DNA of 64,000 nucleotides, taken from the NCBI RefSeq assembly GCF_003122215.1, contig NZ_QEYD01000011.1:116036-180035 (forward strand), given 5' to 3'. The notes below the pieces were generated by a model. It was not told the DNA's origin. It ran no database searches and worked only from the letters and a program-made list of their open reading frames with translations. Source of the DNA: Pararhodobacter marinus (GTDB taxonomy: Bacteria; Pseudomonadota; Alphaproteobacteria; Rhodobacterales; Rhodobacteraceae). Below are positions 44,110-53,965 of this stretch, in pieces; position 1 is the first letter of the stretch, and every line of letters begins with the position of its first letter. The position numbers and the translations under genes are program-made.

Positions 44110-44120
44110 GGGTTCGGCCC

Positions 44121-44143
44121 GTAGGGTGCGTGATTCACGCACC
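44121..44143. repeat. GTAGGGTGCGTG palindromic repeat, copy 2
   Basis: GGTGCGTGA-T-TCACGCACC (44125-44143), preceded by GTAG; same family as 11163-11186. Confidence 0.7.
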
Positions 44144-44156
44144 ATCCCGGATTAGG

Positions 44157-44181
44157 AAAGGGCCGCGCAAGCGGCCCTTTT
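44157..44181 (+). terminator. Rho-independent terminator (bidirectional)
   Basis: AAAGGGCCGC (44157-44166) pairs with GCGGCCCTTT (44171-44180) around GCAA, with T runs on both strands. It lies between convergent genes. Confidence 0.9.
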
Positions 44182-44278
44182 GTGTGACCGGAGCGATGTG
44201 CAGAAAACCCGCACCGTCGACCCGGTCGCCTGCATTGGTGTCGGGGGCCATGGCCGCCGCGACGCCCGGCGGCTCGTC

Positions 44279-46138
44279 TCAGACCCCGCCCGACAGATCC
44301 ACTTTCAGCCGCAGGAAGCCGCCCCGGTTCAGCCCGCGCTGGACCGGGCGGAAGGTGTCGATATCCGACAGGAATTGCCGGGCTTCCGGCCCCGTCTCGA
44401 AGATCGCCGAGGTGCCCTTCAGCGCCTTGAAGCGCAGGCTCCCCCGCTTTTCGGCCGACAGGCCGCCGTTGCGGCTGACATGGTCGTGCAGGATATCCCG
44501 CGTGACCCGCGCGTCCGACAGCACGATATTGGCCGTTTCGGCCCCGGCGAAGCCCCCGGCTCCCCCGGCGCGGTAGCTGTTGGTGCACAGGATATAGTAC
44601 CCGTCGGGATCCAGCGGCGCCCCGTCCAGCCAGGCCTGCACCACCCGCCGCGCGCGTCCATCGACCAGGGCCCCCGCCGGATCATAGCGCGCCGGCTGGG
44701 ACAGGTCGTAGACCACGTCGAGCGGGTGGATGACCTCGAAATTGTAGCCCGGCACGTCGTTGTTGCGCAGCGACGTCTCCTGGCTGCCCGGACGGATCCG
44801 GTTGAAGGCCGCGGCCGAACGTTCCAGCCATTCGATCACCTGCTCCCCAGAAAGCCGCAACGCCGCAATGGCGTTCGGGAACGGGTACAGATCGGCCAGA
44901 TGGCGCAGCGCGACCGGACCCTCGGGGACCATCGTGTAGCCTTGCGGCCCACCCCGCCCGCCGGATTTGTACGGCGCGACCGCCGACAGGACCGGCAGGG
45001 ACTCGTGCACCGTGCCGCGCAGCCGCTCCTGCACGTAATTCCGCTGTGCCTCGGCCACCACCTTCAGCGAGGCAGTGACGCCCAGATGGCTGAAATAGGA
45101 ATGCAGCGTTTCCCTGGCCTCGCCCACCGGGCGGCGGATCGCCGTCAGCGTCCGCTCATGATGCGGCGAGACGGCGTCGGTCACGCGGGGGTCGGGGGTG
45201 GTCCCGGTCGTGTCGGTCGGCAGGGCACGCACTTCCGACCGGGTGCCCAGAACGGTCCAGACCCCGCTTTCGCGCGTCAGCAACAGGTCGATCAGCCCGA
45301 TATGCGCCCCCCAGCAACCGGCCATCACGGCGGGCTTCCCGGCGATGGTTCCGGTCGCGACATCCACCTCCGGCAAGGCCGAGAAGACCGGCGAGGGGAA
45401 CAGCAGGTGACTGTGCCCCGTCAGGATCGCGTCGATGCCCTCGGTCCGGGCGAGCGGAACGGCGGCGTTCTCCATCCCGTCGACATGCCGGGCGGCGCCG
45501 ATGCCGGTATGCGCCAGCGCGACGATGATATCCGCCCCGGCCTCGCGCATTTCCGGGACCCAGGCGCGGGCGGTCTCGACGATGTCGCGCGCGGCCAGCC
45601 GTCCGGCAAGGTTCTGGCTGTCCCACATCGTCACCTGCGGCGGCGCGAACCCGATGACGCCGATGCGGATCGGATGGTCGAACCCTTTGTCGTCGCTGAG
45701 CATCCGGTCGAGCAGCACATAGGGTTTGACCAGCGTGCGGTCGTCGCGCGGCGTGGCGCCCAGCCGCGTGACCAGATTGGCGGACACGACCGGGAAGGCC
45801 GCGCGCGCCAGCGTGCGCATCAGGAAGTCGAGACCGTAGTTGAATTCGTGATTGCCCAGCGTGATCGCGTCGTAATTCAGCGCGTTCATTGCCGCGACGA
45901 CGGGGTGCAGCTCGCCCTCGGACAGCCGCGATTCCTGGGCGACGTAATCCCCCATCGGCGTGCCCTGCAGGAAATCGCCGTTGTCGAACAGAACCGTGTT
46001 GGCCGCCTCGGCGCGGGCCGCGTCGATGATCCGCGCGGCATTGGCCAGCCCGATCCCCTCCGAGGGCCGGTCGGCATAGTAATCATAGGGCATCAGGTGC
46101 AGATGAAGATCCGTCGTCTCGATGATCCGCAGATGCAC
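44279..46138 (-). CDS. 2',3'-cyclic-nucleotide 2'-phosphodiesterase/3'-nucleotidase (CpdB-like)
   Basis: A two-domain 5'-nucleotidase-family enzyme of about 619 residues. The metallophosphatase domain shows IIETTDLHLHLMPYDYY, FDNGDFLQGTPMGDYV, ITLGNHEFNYGLDFL, VALAHTGIG and LTGHSHL; the C-terminal domain shows GYNFEVIHPLDVVYD. The frame is open to a GTG at 46237 but that extra part has low third-position GC and no signal peptide, so I use the GTG at 46138. No export signal is seen, unlike periplasmic E. coli CpdB. Confidence 0.82.
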   Translation of the reverse strand: MHLRIIETTDLHLHLMPYDYYADRPSEGIGLANAARIIDAARAEAANTVLFDNGDFLQGTPMGDYVAQESRLSEGELHPVVAAMNALNYDAITLGNHEFNYGLDFLMRTLARAAFPVVSANLVTRLGATPRDDRTLVKPYVLLDRMLSDDKGFDHPIRIGVIGFAPPQVTMWDSQNLAGRLAARDIVETARAWVPEMREAGADIIVALAHTGIGAARHVDGMENAAVPLARTEGIDAILTGHSHLLFPSPVFSALPEVDVATGTIAGKPAVMAGCWGAHIGLIDLLLTRESGVWTVLGTRSEVRALPTDTTGTTPDPRVTDAVSPHHERTLTAIRRPVGEARETLHSYFSHLGVTASLKVVAEAQRNYVQERLRGTVHESLPVLSAVAPYKSGGRGGPQGYTMVPEGPVALRHLADLYPFPNAIAALRLSGEQVIEWLERSAAAFNRIRPGSQETSLRNNDVPGYNFEVIHPLDVVYDLSQPARYDPAGALVDGRARRVVQAWLDGAPLDPDGYYILCTNSYRAGGAGGFAGAETANIVLSDARVTRDILHDHVSRNGGLSAEKRGSLRFKALKGTSAIFETGPEARQFLSDIDTFRPVQRGLNRGGFLRLKVDLSGGV

Positions 46139-46430
46139 ACCCCGTTGCCCGGCAGCGAACCCACTGAAGGTTGAAGGATTAAGCAACGCGTAGCCTCGTT
46201 CGATCACGGTTCCAGTCTCTTGTCGCGTCAAGGACACCCGGCGGTCGCGACGCTGAACTCTGCTTCAGTGGTGCGAGGACTCGATGGCACAAATGGGGCG
46301 AAAGGCGGGCTCGTTCTGTATGATTATTCACAGCCTCCGGTTGAGACACAACATGAAATCAACGTCTTCGCCCGAAGACTCTGTTCCAACCCCGGGGAAA
46401 ATGGCCTAAACCCGGCACAATCGACAGGGG

Positions 46431-47435
46431 GTGGCGGTGGCGCGCGAAATTGTCTTTGCGTCCGAATGGGACGACCGGCGGGCCGAGTGGCGTGGCGACG
46501 CCGAAAAACAGGCCGCGCTGCGGAATGATTCGGCCACCCGCGTGCTGCCGGTCTGGCGCGGGCGGCCGTTGATCGCCGGGGCGGACGAGGCGCGTCTTGC
46601 CTGGCTTTCGCCGGGGGACCGGGTGCTCGACGATGCCGATCCGGCCTGGCTGTTCCTGGGCGAACATGACGGCGCCGCGCGCTTTGCCGCCGATCTGTCC
46701 TCCTGGGTCCCGGCCGGGATGGACGAGGCGGCGATGGCGGCCTTTTTCGACCCGACGGAATACACCCATCCCGACCTGCCGTCCGATCATCGCTTTGCCG
46801 ATCTGCGCGGGCTGATGACGCGGCTGGACGGGGTCGATGCGGCGATGGGATCGACCGCGCGGGCGCTGTTCAACTGGCACGGCTCGCACCGGTTCTGCTC
46901 GCGTTGCGGGGCGCGCAGCGAAAGCGCCGAAGCGGGCTGGCAGCGCGTCTGCCCGACCTGCCGCGCGGTGCATTTCCCCCGCACCGACCCGGTGGTGATC
47001 ATGATGATCGAGCGCAACGGGCGCGTGTTGCTGGGCCGCTCGCCGGGCTGGGTCGAAGGCATGTATTCCGCGCTGGCGGGGTTTGTGGAACCGGGTGAGG
47101 CGCTGGAAGCCGCCGTGCGCCGCGAGGTGTTCGAGGAAACCAGCGTGCGCGTCGGGCGCGTCGCCTATGTCGCCTCGCAGCCCTGGCCGTGGCCCAATTC
47201 GCTGATGCTGGGCTGCATGGGCGAGGCGCTGAGCGACGAGATCGTGCTCGACCACGAGCTGGAAGCCGCGATATGGGTGACACGCGACGAGCTGGCGCAG
47301 GCGATGGCGGGCGAGCATCCGGTGATCCGGCGGCCCCGCAACGGCGCGATCGCACAGGAATTGATGGCGCGCTGGCTGGCCGGAGAGATCGGCTTTGCCT
47401 CGGGCAAGGGAAAGGGTGACGGGAATGCAGGTTGA
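46431..47435 (+). CDS. nudC: NADH pyrophosphatase / NAD-cap decapping enzyme
   Basis: A 334-residue Nudix protein that hydrolyses NADH and removes NAD caps from RNA. The zinc ribbon is CSRCG with CPTC; the Nudix box is GFVEPGEALEAAVRREVFEE; the SQPWPWPNSLMLG motif is the NudC signature. Start is GTG at 46431 (a second GTG lies two codons on). It overlaps the next gene by 11 bases. Confidence 0.93.
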   Translation: MAVAREIVFASEWDDRRAEWRGDAEKQAALRNDSATRVLPVWRGRPLIAGADEARLAWLSPGDRVLDDADPAWLFLGEHDGAARFAADLSSWVPAGMDEAAMAAFFDPTEYTHPDLPSDHRFADLRGLMTRLDGVDAAMGSTARALFNWHGSHRFCSRCGARSESAEAGWQRVCPTCRAVHFPRTDPVVIMMIERNGRVLLGRSPGWVEGMYSALAGFVEPGEALEAAVRREVFEETSVRVGRVAYVASQPWPWPNSLMLGCMGEALSDEIVLDHELEAAIWVTRDELAQAMAGEHPVIRRPRNGAIAQELMARWLAGEIGFASGKGKGDGNAG

Positions 47436-47853
47436 CGCGACCAAGGATTTCAAACGCTCGCGCGAGAAGGTGCTGGCAAAGTTCCGGTCGCCCGAGCGGA
47501 TCGAGGAAGTCCTGCGCCGGATGTCGATCGAGGCCACGCGCATCGCCGAGCCGCCGCAACCGGCCTGGGATTGCGCGATCCACTGGCGCGACGCGCCGCG
47601 CAATTTCCGCGCGGTGATGACCGAGACGGTGCCGCACGAGACCATCGTGCTGAACATCACCTCGGATCTGGCGACTATCGTGATCACCTGCGAATTCTAC
47701 GACCTGCCCGACGATGGCTGTCAGGTCAACGCGACCGCCGATATCACCGCCAAGTCGATGATGATGACCATGGCGCTGCAATCCATGCGGCTGGTCAAGG
47801 GCAAGGCGTCGGACCGGCTGAAGCGGATGATCACGCTGATCGGCCAGCCCTGA
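47425..47853 (+). CDS. SRPBCC-like small protein
   Basis: A 142-residue protein starting MQVDATKDFKRSREKVLAKF, with the strand pattern DCAIHWRDAPRNFRAVMTE and TIVLNITSDLATIVITCEF. It looks like a polyketide cyclase/START-like (SRPBCC) fold. No known function. It overlaps nudC by 11 bases, so the two are probably co-translated. ATG at 47425 has GGGA upstream. Confidence 0.75.
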   Translation: MQVDATKDFKRSREKVLAKFRSPERIEEVLRRMSIEATRIAEPPQPAWDCAIHWRDAPRNFRAVMTETVPHETIVLNITSDLATIVITCEFYDLPDDGCQVNATADITAKSMMMTMALQSMRLVKGKASDRLKRMITLIGQP

Positions 47854-47916
47854 TCGCGGCCCTGTTATCGTGGCCCCGGGGCGGCAGCCCTTGCGGCCCG
47901 CACGCCCCGCGGCGCG

Positions 47917-49395
47917 TCACCCCGCCGCGATGGTCGCCTTGACCGCCCGTTGCCACGCCGCGTAGCGCTGTTCGCGCGCATCGGCGTCGAGCTGCGGCTC
48001 GAACCGGCGCTCCAGCGACCAGCGCTCGGCGAAGCCCTCGGCATCGGGCAGCATTCCCTCGCCGTTTCCGGCCAGCCACGCCACGCCCAGAGCTGTCGTT
48101 TCCAGCACATCGGGCCGGTCGACCGGGGCGCCCAGGATATCCGCCAGCGACTGCATGGCGAAATCGCTCGCGCTCATCCCGCCATCCACGCGCAAGGTCG
48201 CCAGCTCCGCCTCGGCGCCCGACGCGGCCCAGTCGGCGCGCATCGCCTCGGCCAGGTCGCGGGTCTGGAACCCCACGCTTTCCAGCGCCGCGCGGGCCAA
48301 TTCCGCGGGGCCGGAATTGCGCGTCAGACCAAAGACCGCGCCGCGCGCCTCGGGCCGCCAATAGGGCGCGCCCAGCCCGGTGAAAGCGGGCACGATGATC
48401 ACCCGCTGGCCCGGATCGGCCGCTTCGGCCAAAGCCTGCGTTTCGGGCGCCGCGCCGATGATCTTCAGTCCGTCGCGCAGCCATTGCACCACCGCCCCCG
48501 CGACAAAGATCGACCCTTCCAGCGCATAGGTCACCTTGCCGTCGATCTGATAACCCACAGTCGTTAACAAACGGTTTTGCGAGGCCACCCGCGTCGCACC
48601 CGTGTTCAGCAGGGCGAAACAGCCGGTGCCATAGGTCGATTTCATCATGCCGGGCCGGAAACAGGCCTGTCCCATCGTCGCCGCCTGCTGATCGCCCGCC
48701 ACGCCCAGGATCGGGATCGCGGTGCCGAACAGCCGGCATTCTCCGAACTCGGCATTGCAGTCGCGCACCTCGGGCAGCATCTCGACGGGGACGTCGAACA
48801 GGCGGCACAATTCCTCGTCCCAGGCGCCGGTATCGATGTTGTAGAGCATCGTGCGCGCGGCATTGGTGGCATCCGTCGCGTGCACCCGCCCCTCGGTCAG
48901 GCGCCAGATCAGGAAACTGTCGATTGTCCCCGCCGCCAGCTTGCCCGCCTTCGCCCGCTCGCGCGCGCCCGGCACCTGATCGAGCAGCCATTTCGCCTTG
49001 GTCGCGGTGAAATACGGATCCAGCAGAAGACCGCTGCGCGCGGTCACCTCGGCTTCGTGCCCGGCCTCGCGCAGCTCGGCGCAGAAATCGGCGGTGCGGC
49101 GGTCCTGCCAGACGATGGCGTTGTGAATGGCCTCGCCGGTATCGCGGTCCCAGATCACCACGGTTTCCCGCTGATTGGTGATCCCCAAGGCGGCGGGCGG
49201 CGCCACGCCGTCCAGCACCGCCTCGCAGCTTTCCAGCGTGGTGCGCCACAGATCCTCGGGATCGTGCTCGACCCAGCCCGAGGCGGGATAATGCTGGGTG
49301 AATTCCTGTTGCGCGACCTTGAGCACGCTCAGGTCGGCGTCAAACAGGATCGCCCGGCTCGAGGTCGTGCCCTGGTCGATGGCGAGGATCGTCAT
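47917..49395 (-). CDS. glpK: glycerol kinase
   Basis: FGGY-family kinase converting glycerol to glycerol-3-phosphate, 492 residues, usual length. [17 protein letters not shown] at the start, [37 protein letters not shown] and [14 protein letters not shown] are all typical. Promoter and operon partners not seen; it ends 64 bases from the SRPBCC-like gene, convergent. Confidence 0.97.
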   Translation of the reverse strand: MTILAIDQGTTSSRAILFDADLSVLKVAQQEFTQHYPASGWVEHDPEDLWRTTLESCEAVLDGVAPPAALGITNQRETVVIWDRDTGEAIHNAIVWQDRRTADFCAELREAGHEAEVTARSGLLLDPYFTATKAKWLLDQVPGARERAKAGKLAAGTIDSFLIWRLTEGRVHATDATNAARTMLYNIDTGAWDEELCRLFDVPVEMLPEVRDCNAEFGECRLFGTAIPILGVAGDQQAATMGQACFRPGMMKSTYGTGCFALLNTGATRVASQNRLLTTVGYQIDGKVTYALEGSIFVAGAVVQWLRDGLKIIGAAPETQALAEAADPGQRVIIVPAFTGLGAPYWRPEARGAVFGLTRNSGPAELARAALESVGFQTRDLAEAMRADWAASGAEAELATLRVDGGMSASDFAMQSLADILGAPVDRPDVLETTALGVAWLAGNGEGMLPDAEGFAERWSLERRFEPQLDADAREQRYAAWQRAVKATIAAG

Positions 49396-49523
49396 TCTGG
49401 TCTCCTTTGCGCGACAGGGTGGCGCGAGAGCGGGGAGGCGTCAACCGCGCGCAACCCGGCCTGCGGAAAGGTTTTATCAACATCTCTGTCCCACGGTGAG
49501 GCGCAACGAAGAGCGAGGGAACG

Positions 49524-50504
49524 ATGCACCGCTGCAGGTTACTGATGGTCTGGGTCGCCTTGGCCCTGTCGGCGCTGAGCCTGCCGGCCCTCGCCACGCA
49601 GGACCAGCCGGGCGCCGAGGATCCGCTGCCGCTGATCCGCGATCACGGGCAAACCCTGGCCCTGCAGGTCCGCGACCCTGAACCGCGCGATTTTCCGATC
49701 CCGGTCGGGCCGCTTGGTCCGCTGTCACAGATTGACGACTGGCTGCGCGTGCATGGTCTCGTCACCCGCACGCTTTATACCCGGCGCGGACCGGCGCGAC
49801 GGGTGGAAACCATGTATCAGCGCCAGCGCGAGGTTCTGGAACGGCAGGGATTCGAAATCCGCGCCGCAGGCTTCACGCAGGACCGCGCGGGCGGGGGCGT
49901 CGGCAGCCGGCGCTGGATCCTCGCCTATCTGGAAACCTATCCGGTGCCCGACGGGATGGCGGTCGCCCCGGGCGACGAGGCGCAGGCGCAGGGCGTGGTG
50001 ATCGGCGCGCGCGACGACGCCGTCGGCACGTTGTGGACGGTGATCGTGCTGACCCAGCCCGAAGAGGGTCAGGTCGCCATGCTGGTGGACAATGTCCAGA
50101 CCGAACGCGCCGCCCCGCCGCCGCCGATCACCGCGCTCGCGCTGGCACAGAACATGGACACGTTCGGCCATGCGGTGCTGGACGGGCTGGTCTTCGACGC
50201 GGAGGGCGCGCTGGGCGAGGGCAGCGAGGTCGTTCTTGCCACGCTCGCGCATTTCCTGGACCAGAACCTGCGCCAGAGCTTTCGCATCGTCGGCCATAGC
50301 GACGACACCGGCGATCTGGCCGAGGCCGCGCGGCGCTCGCAAGCGCAGGCCGAAGCCGTCGTCACCGCACTCGTCGAACAGCACGAGGCGAGCCGCGACC
50401 GGCTGCGTGCCTTCGGCATCGGCCCGCTGGCCCCACTTTTCCCCAACGACACGGCGCAGGGCCGCGCGCGGAACCGGCGAGTCGAACTGGTGGCGGGGCC
50501 TTGA
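49524..50504 (+). CDS. OmpA-like C-terminal domain protein, secreted
   Basis: A 326-residue protein with a signal peptide (MVWVALALSALSLPALATQ). The N-terminal 190 residues are a unique region; residues from about 215 form an OmpA-like domain (LRQSFRIVGHSDDTGDLAEA then FPNDTAQGRARNRRVELV) that would bind peptidoglycan. It has no beta-barrel-type region. No lipobox is seen, so it is probably periplasmic. Monocistronic. Confidence 0.82.
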   Translation: MHRCRLLMVWVALALSALSLPALATQDQPGAEDPLPLIRDHGQTLALQVRDPEPRDFPIPVGPLGPLSQIDDWLRVHGLVTRTLYTRRGPARRVETMYQRQREVLERQGFEIRAAGFTQDRAGGGVGSRRWILAYLETYPVPDGMAVAPGDEAQAQGVVIGARDDAVGTLWTVIVLTQPEEGQVAMLVDNVQTERAAPPPPITALALAQNMDTFGHAVLDGLVFDAEGALGEGSEVVLATLAHFLDQNLRQSFRIVGHSDDTGDLAEAARRSQAQAEAVVTALVEQHEASRDRLRAFGIGPLAPLFPNDTAQGRARNRRVELVAGP

Positions 50505-50847
50505 CCGGCCGGAACGGTGCGCGGCCCGGCTGCGGGCCCGAGAGGGCGCGCGCAGGGCAGGGGGCTGACCCCGGGCGAGGGGTTGCGGGCGTCACCAAGG
50601 GACGGACGGTTTTGTGTTGCGGGCGCTGAGCCGAGGCGCACGGGGGCGTCCGGATGCCGTGTTCGAGTCATGCCCTTTGATGCGGCATCCCGACGGCCCT
50701 CGCACACGATCTCGCGGCGGGGATGCACGGTGGCGTTAACGCGCCTTTGACCCTCTGTCAGGCGTGACAATCGCCCCGCAACCTGCTTCCCTGCGGGTTG
50801 AACCGCCCCGCCCATCGGGCAGGGGCGGGACAGAACAGGGGCCCAAG
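50505..50847. other. 343-base intergenic region before the agmatinase-family gene
   Basis: No convincing ORF. It holds GC-rich inverted repeats near 50520-50575 but no intrinsic terminator with a T run. TTGACC occurs near 50743, but no good -10 box was found at the right spacing. Confidence 0.5.
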
Positions 50848-51801
50848 ATGAGCGATTTCCAACCCGTATCGGGTTTTGTCCTGCCGCGCTTCGCCGGCAT
50901 CCCCACCTTCATGCGCCTGCCGCATGTGCCGCTCGACGATCCGCGCCTGCCGCAGGTGCAGGTCGGTCTGATCGGCGCGCCCTGGGATGGCGGCACCACC
51001 AACCGCCCCGGCCCCCGCCACGGTCCCCGCCAGATCCGCGACGCCTCGACCATGATCCGCGCGCAGCACGGCGTCACGGGGCTTCGGCCGTTCGAAACGA
51101 TGCACTGCGCCGACTTGGGCGACGTGGCCCCCAATCCCGCCGATCTGCAGGACAGCCTGAGCCGGATGCAGGATTTCTACGCGCGGGTGACAGCGGCGGG
51201 GATCCTCCCGCTCACCGCCGGGGGCGACCATCTGTGCACGCTGCCGATCCTGCGCGCGCTGGCCAAGGACGGCCCGCTGGGCATGATCCATTTCGACAGC
51301 CACACCGACCTCTACCATTCCTATTTCAACGGCCAGATGTATACCCATGGTACGCCCTTCCGCCGCGCCGTCGAAGAGGGTCTTCTGGACCCCAAGCGCG
51401 TCTGCATGATCGGTATCCGGGGCACTGCCTATGACAGCGAGGACCGCGACTTCGCCGACAGCGTCGGGATCCGCGTCATTCCCATCGAGGACTTCCACGC
51501 CCGCGGCCCCGCCGATGTCATGGCCGAGGCCCGCGCCATCGCCGGCACCGGCGACACCTATGTCAGCTACGATATCGATTTCGTCGATCCCGCCTTCGCA
51601 CCCGGCACCGGCACGCCCGAAGTCGGCGGGCCGAACAGCTTCCAGGCGCTTGAATGCGCGCGGGGATTGCGGGGCGTGAAGATCGTCGGCGCCGATCTGG
51701 TCGAGGTCTCGCCGCCCTTCGATCCGTCCGGCGCCACCGCCTATCTGGGTGCATCCTTGATGTTCGAAATGCTCTGCGCCATCGTGAGCGCGCATTCCTG
51801 A
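50848..51801 (+). CDS. agmatinase/guanidino-hydrolase family (ureohydrolase)
   Basis: A 317-residue Mn-dependent ureohydrolase. Metal motifs: TAGGDHL, HFDSHTDLYHSYFNG and SYDIDFVDPAFAPGTGTPE. The second motif has Ser where DAHxD is usual, as in some guanidinobutyrase or guanidinopropionase relatives, so the substrate is not certain. Start taken at 50848 (MSDFQPVSG) with AGGGG upstream. It precedes an SDR gene with 10 bases between, so the two are probably co-transcribed. Confidence 0.88.
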   Translation: MSDFQPVSGFVLPRFAGIPTFMRLPHVPLDDPRLPQVQVGLIGAPWDGGTTNRPGPRHGPRQIRDASTMIRAQHGVTGLRPFETMHCADLGDVAPNPADLQDSLSRMQDFYARVTAAGILPLTAGGDHLCTLPILRALAKDGPLGMIHFDSHTDLYHSYFNGQMYTHGTPFRRAVEEGLLDPKRVCMIGIRGTAYDSEDRDFADSVGIRVIPIEDFHARGPADVMAEARAIAGTGDTYVSYDIDFVDPAFAPGTGTPEVGGPNSFQALECARGLRGVKIVGADLVEVSPPFDPSGATAYLGASLMFEMLCAIVSAHS

Positions 51802-51811
51802 GGAGATCCGC

Positions 51812-52561
51812 GTGCAGAAAGTCGCCCTTGTCACCGGAGCCGCGCGCGGTATCGGTCTTGCCACCGCGCAATTGTTTCTCGAACAGGGCTGGCGCGTCGC
51901 CATGCTCGACCGCGACGTGCCCGCGCTCGACAGCGCCTGCGCCGGGCTCGAAGGCGCGCGCGCCTTTTATTGCGACGTCTCGGAGCCCGCGGAGGTCGAG
52001 ACGGCGGTCGCCGAGGTGCTGGCGCATTTCGGCCGGATCGACGCGCTGGTCAACAATGCGGGCGTCGCCGATTTCGGCCCCATCGCCGAGACGGATTTCA
52101 AACGCTGGCGCAATGTCATGGCGGTCAATCTGGACGGTGTCTTCCTGATGTCGCAGGCCTGCCTGGACGCGCTGAAAGAGACGCAGGGCGCGATCGTGAA
52201 CATCGCCTCGATCAGCGGGCTGCGCGCCTCGACCCTGCGGGTGGCCTATGGCACGTCGAAAGCGGCGGTGATCCAGCTGACCAAGCAGCAGGCAGCGGAA
52301 CTGGGCGAAGACGGCATCCGCTGCAACTGCGTCTGCCCGGGGCCGGTGCGCACCAAGCTGGCCATGGCGGTCCATAGCCAGGAGATCATCGACGCCTATC
52401 ACGACGCGATCCCCCTCAACCGCTACGGGTCCGAGCGCGAGATCGCCGAAGTGATCGTCTTCTTGTGCTCCGACAAGGCGAGCTACGTCACCGGCCAGGT
52501 CGTCGCCGCCGATGGCGGGTTCGAGAGCACCGGCGTGGGCCTGCCTGCCCTGCGCCGCTGA
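51812..52561 (+). CDS. short-chain dehydrogenase/reductase
   Basis: A 249-residue classical SDR. NAD(P) site TGAARGIGLATAQLF, NNAGVADFGPI, catalytic S in IASISGL and YGTSK (YxxxK). The start is a GTG at 51812 with GAGGAG upstream. It lies 10 bases after the ureohydrolase gene; the substrate is unknown, though it may act on the product of guanidino or amine catabolism (inference). Convergent with pncB, 9 bases apart. Confidence 0.92.
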   Translation: MQKVALVTGAARGIGLATAQLFLEQGWRVAMLDRDVPALDSACAGLEGARAFYCDVSEPAEVETAVAEVLAHFGRIDALVNNAGVADFGPIAETDFKRWRNVMAVNLDGVFLMSQACLDALKETQGAIVNIASISGLRASTLRVAYGTSKAAVIQLTKQQAAELGEDGIRCNCVCPGPVRTKLAMAVHSQEIIDAYHDAIPLNRYGSEREIAEVIVFLCSDKASYVTGQVVAADGGFESTGVGLPALRR

Positions 52562-52570
52562 CGGGCGCGG

Positions 52571-53863
52571 TCAGACCACGACCTCCATCGCCGCCTGTTC
52601 GCCCACGCCGAAGACGCGCTTGTAGCGCGCGACTTCGGCGGCCGGGCCCATCGCCTTCATCGGGTTGTCGCTGAGCTTGACGGTGGGTTTGCCATTGGCC
52701 GAGACCGCCTTGCAGACCAGCGAGAAGGGCGCCAGCGAATCGCCCGGTGCAAGGCCCCGGAAATCGTTGGTCAGCAGCGTGCCCCAGCCGAACGAGGCCT
52801 TCACCCGGCCCGCGAATTGCGCGTGCAGCTCTTCGATGTTCTCGACATCCAGCCCGTCCGAGAAGATTACCAGCTTCTGGCGCGGATCCTCGCCGCGTTC
52901 CTGCCACCAGCGGATCGCAACCTCGGCCGCCGAAGCGGGATCGCCGGAATCGATGCGGATCCCGGTCCAGCCGGCCAGCCAGTCGGGCGCGCGTTTCAGG
53001 AAACCCTCGGTTCCATAGGTGTCGGGCAGGATGATGCGCAGGTTGCCGTCATGCTCTTCGTGCCAGTCGGCCAGCACCTTGTAGGGGGCCTGCGCCAGCT
53101 CTTCATCCGTTTCGGCCAGCGCGGCAAAGACCATCGGCAGCTCATGCGCGTTCGTGCCCACGGCTTCAAGGTCGCGGCGCATCGCGATGCGGCAATTCGA
53201 GGTGCCGATGAACGCGTCGCCCAGCCCCTCGGTCATCGCCTGCACGCACCAATCCTGCCACAGGAAGGAATGCCGCCGCCGGGTGCCGAAATCGGCGATC
53301 TTCAGGCCCGGAATCTTGCGCAGGCGCTGCACCTTGTCCCACACGCGGGTCATGGCGCGGGCATAGAGAACTTCCAGCTCGAACTTGCCCATCGTCTGCA
53401 GAACGGCGCGCGAGCGCAGCTCCATCAGGATCGCCAGCGCAGGGATTTCCCACAGCATGACCTCGGGCCAGGCGCCTTCGAAAGTCAGTTCGTACTGACC
53501 GTCGCGCTTTTCCAGCACATAGGGCGGCAGGCGCAGGTTCTCGAACCATTCCATGAAATCCGGCCGGAACATCTGCCGCTTGCCGTAAAACGTGTTGCCC
53601 CGCATCCAGGTGCTTTCGCCCCGTGTCAACGACAACGAGCGCACATGATCGAGCTGTTCACGCAATTCGCCCTCATCCACCAGCTCGGCCAGCCGCACAT
53701 CCTTCGAGCGGTTGATCAGCGAAAACGTCACCCGCGTATCGGGGCGATTGCGAAAGATCGACTGACACATCAGAAGCTTGTAGAAGTCGGTGTCAATCAG
53801 CGACCGGATGATCGGGTCGATCTTCCAGTTGTGATTGTGCACGCGCGAGGCGATGTCGACCAT
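52571..53863 (-). CDS. pncB: nicotinate phosphoribosyltransferase
   Basis: NAD salvage enzyme joining nicotinate to PRPP, 430 residues. The long N-terminal [55 protein letters not shown] and [10 protein letters not shown] segments are typical of the PncB family. Monocistronic on the minus strand, divergent from gpsA. Confidence 0.96.
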   Translation of the reverse strand: MVDIASRVHNHNWKIDPIIRSLIDTDFYKLLMCQSIFRNRPDTRVTFSLINRSKDVRLAELVDEGELREQLDHVRSLSLTRGESTWMRGNTFYGKRQMFRPDFMEWFENLRLPPYVLEKRDGQYELTFEGAWPEVMLWEIPALAILMELRSRAVLQTMGKFELEVLYARAMTRVWDKVQRLRKIPGLKIADFGTRRRHSFLWQDWCVQAMTEGLGDAFIGTSNCRIAMRRDLEAVGTNAHELPMVFAALAETDEELAQAPYKVLADWHEEHDGNLRIILPDTYGTEGFLKRAPDWLAGWTGIRIDSGDPASAAEVAIRWWQERGEDPRQKLVIFSDGLDVENIEELHAQFAGRVKASFGWGTLLTNDFRGLAPGDSLAPFSLVCKAVSANGKPTVKLSDNPMKAMGPAAEVARYKRVFGVGEQAAMEVVV

Positions 53864-53965
53864 GGGGTCCTCCTGGCCCCGGGCAGGTTAATATGGGGCG
53901 TTTCATGGTCTTAACCTTCGAACGCGGGGGCTGCAAAGCCCGAAAGGGCGGAAAGGAAGGCCGGA

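Noticed and set aside
50520..50575. GC-rich inverted repeats after the OmpA-like gene as a terminator
   Set aside because: Imperfect stems and no T run.
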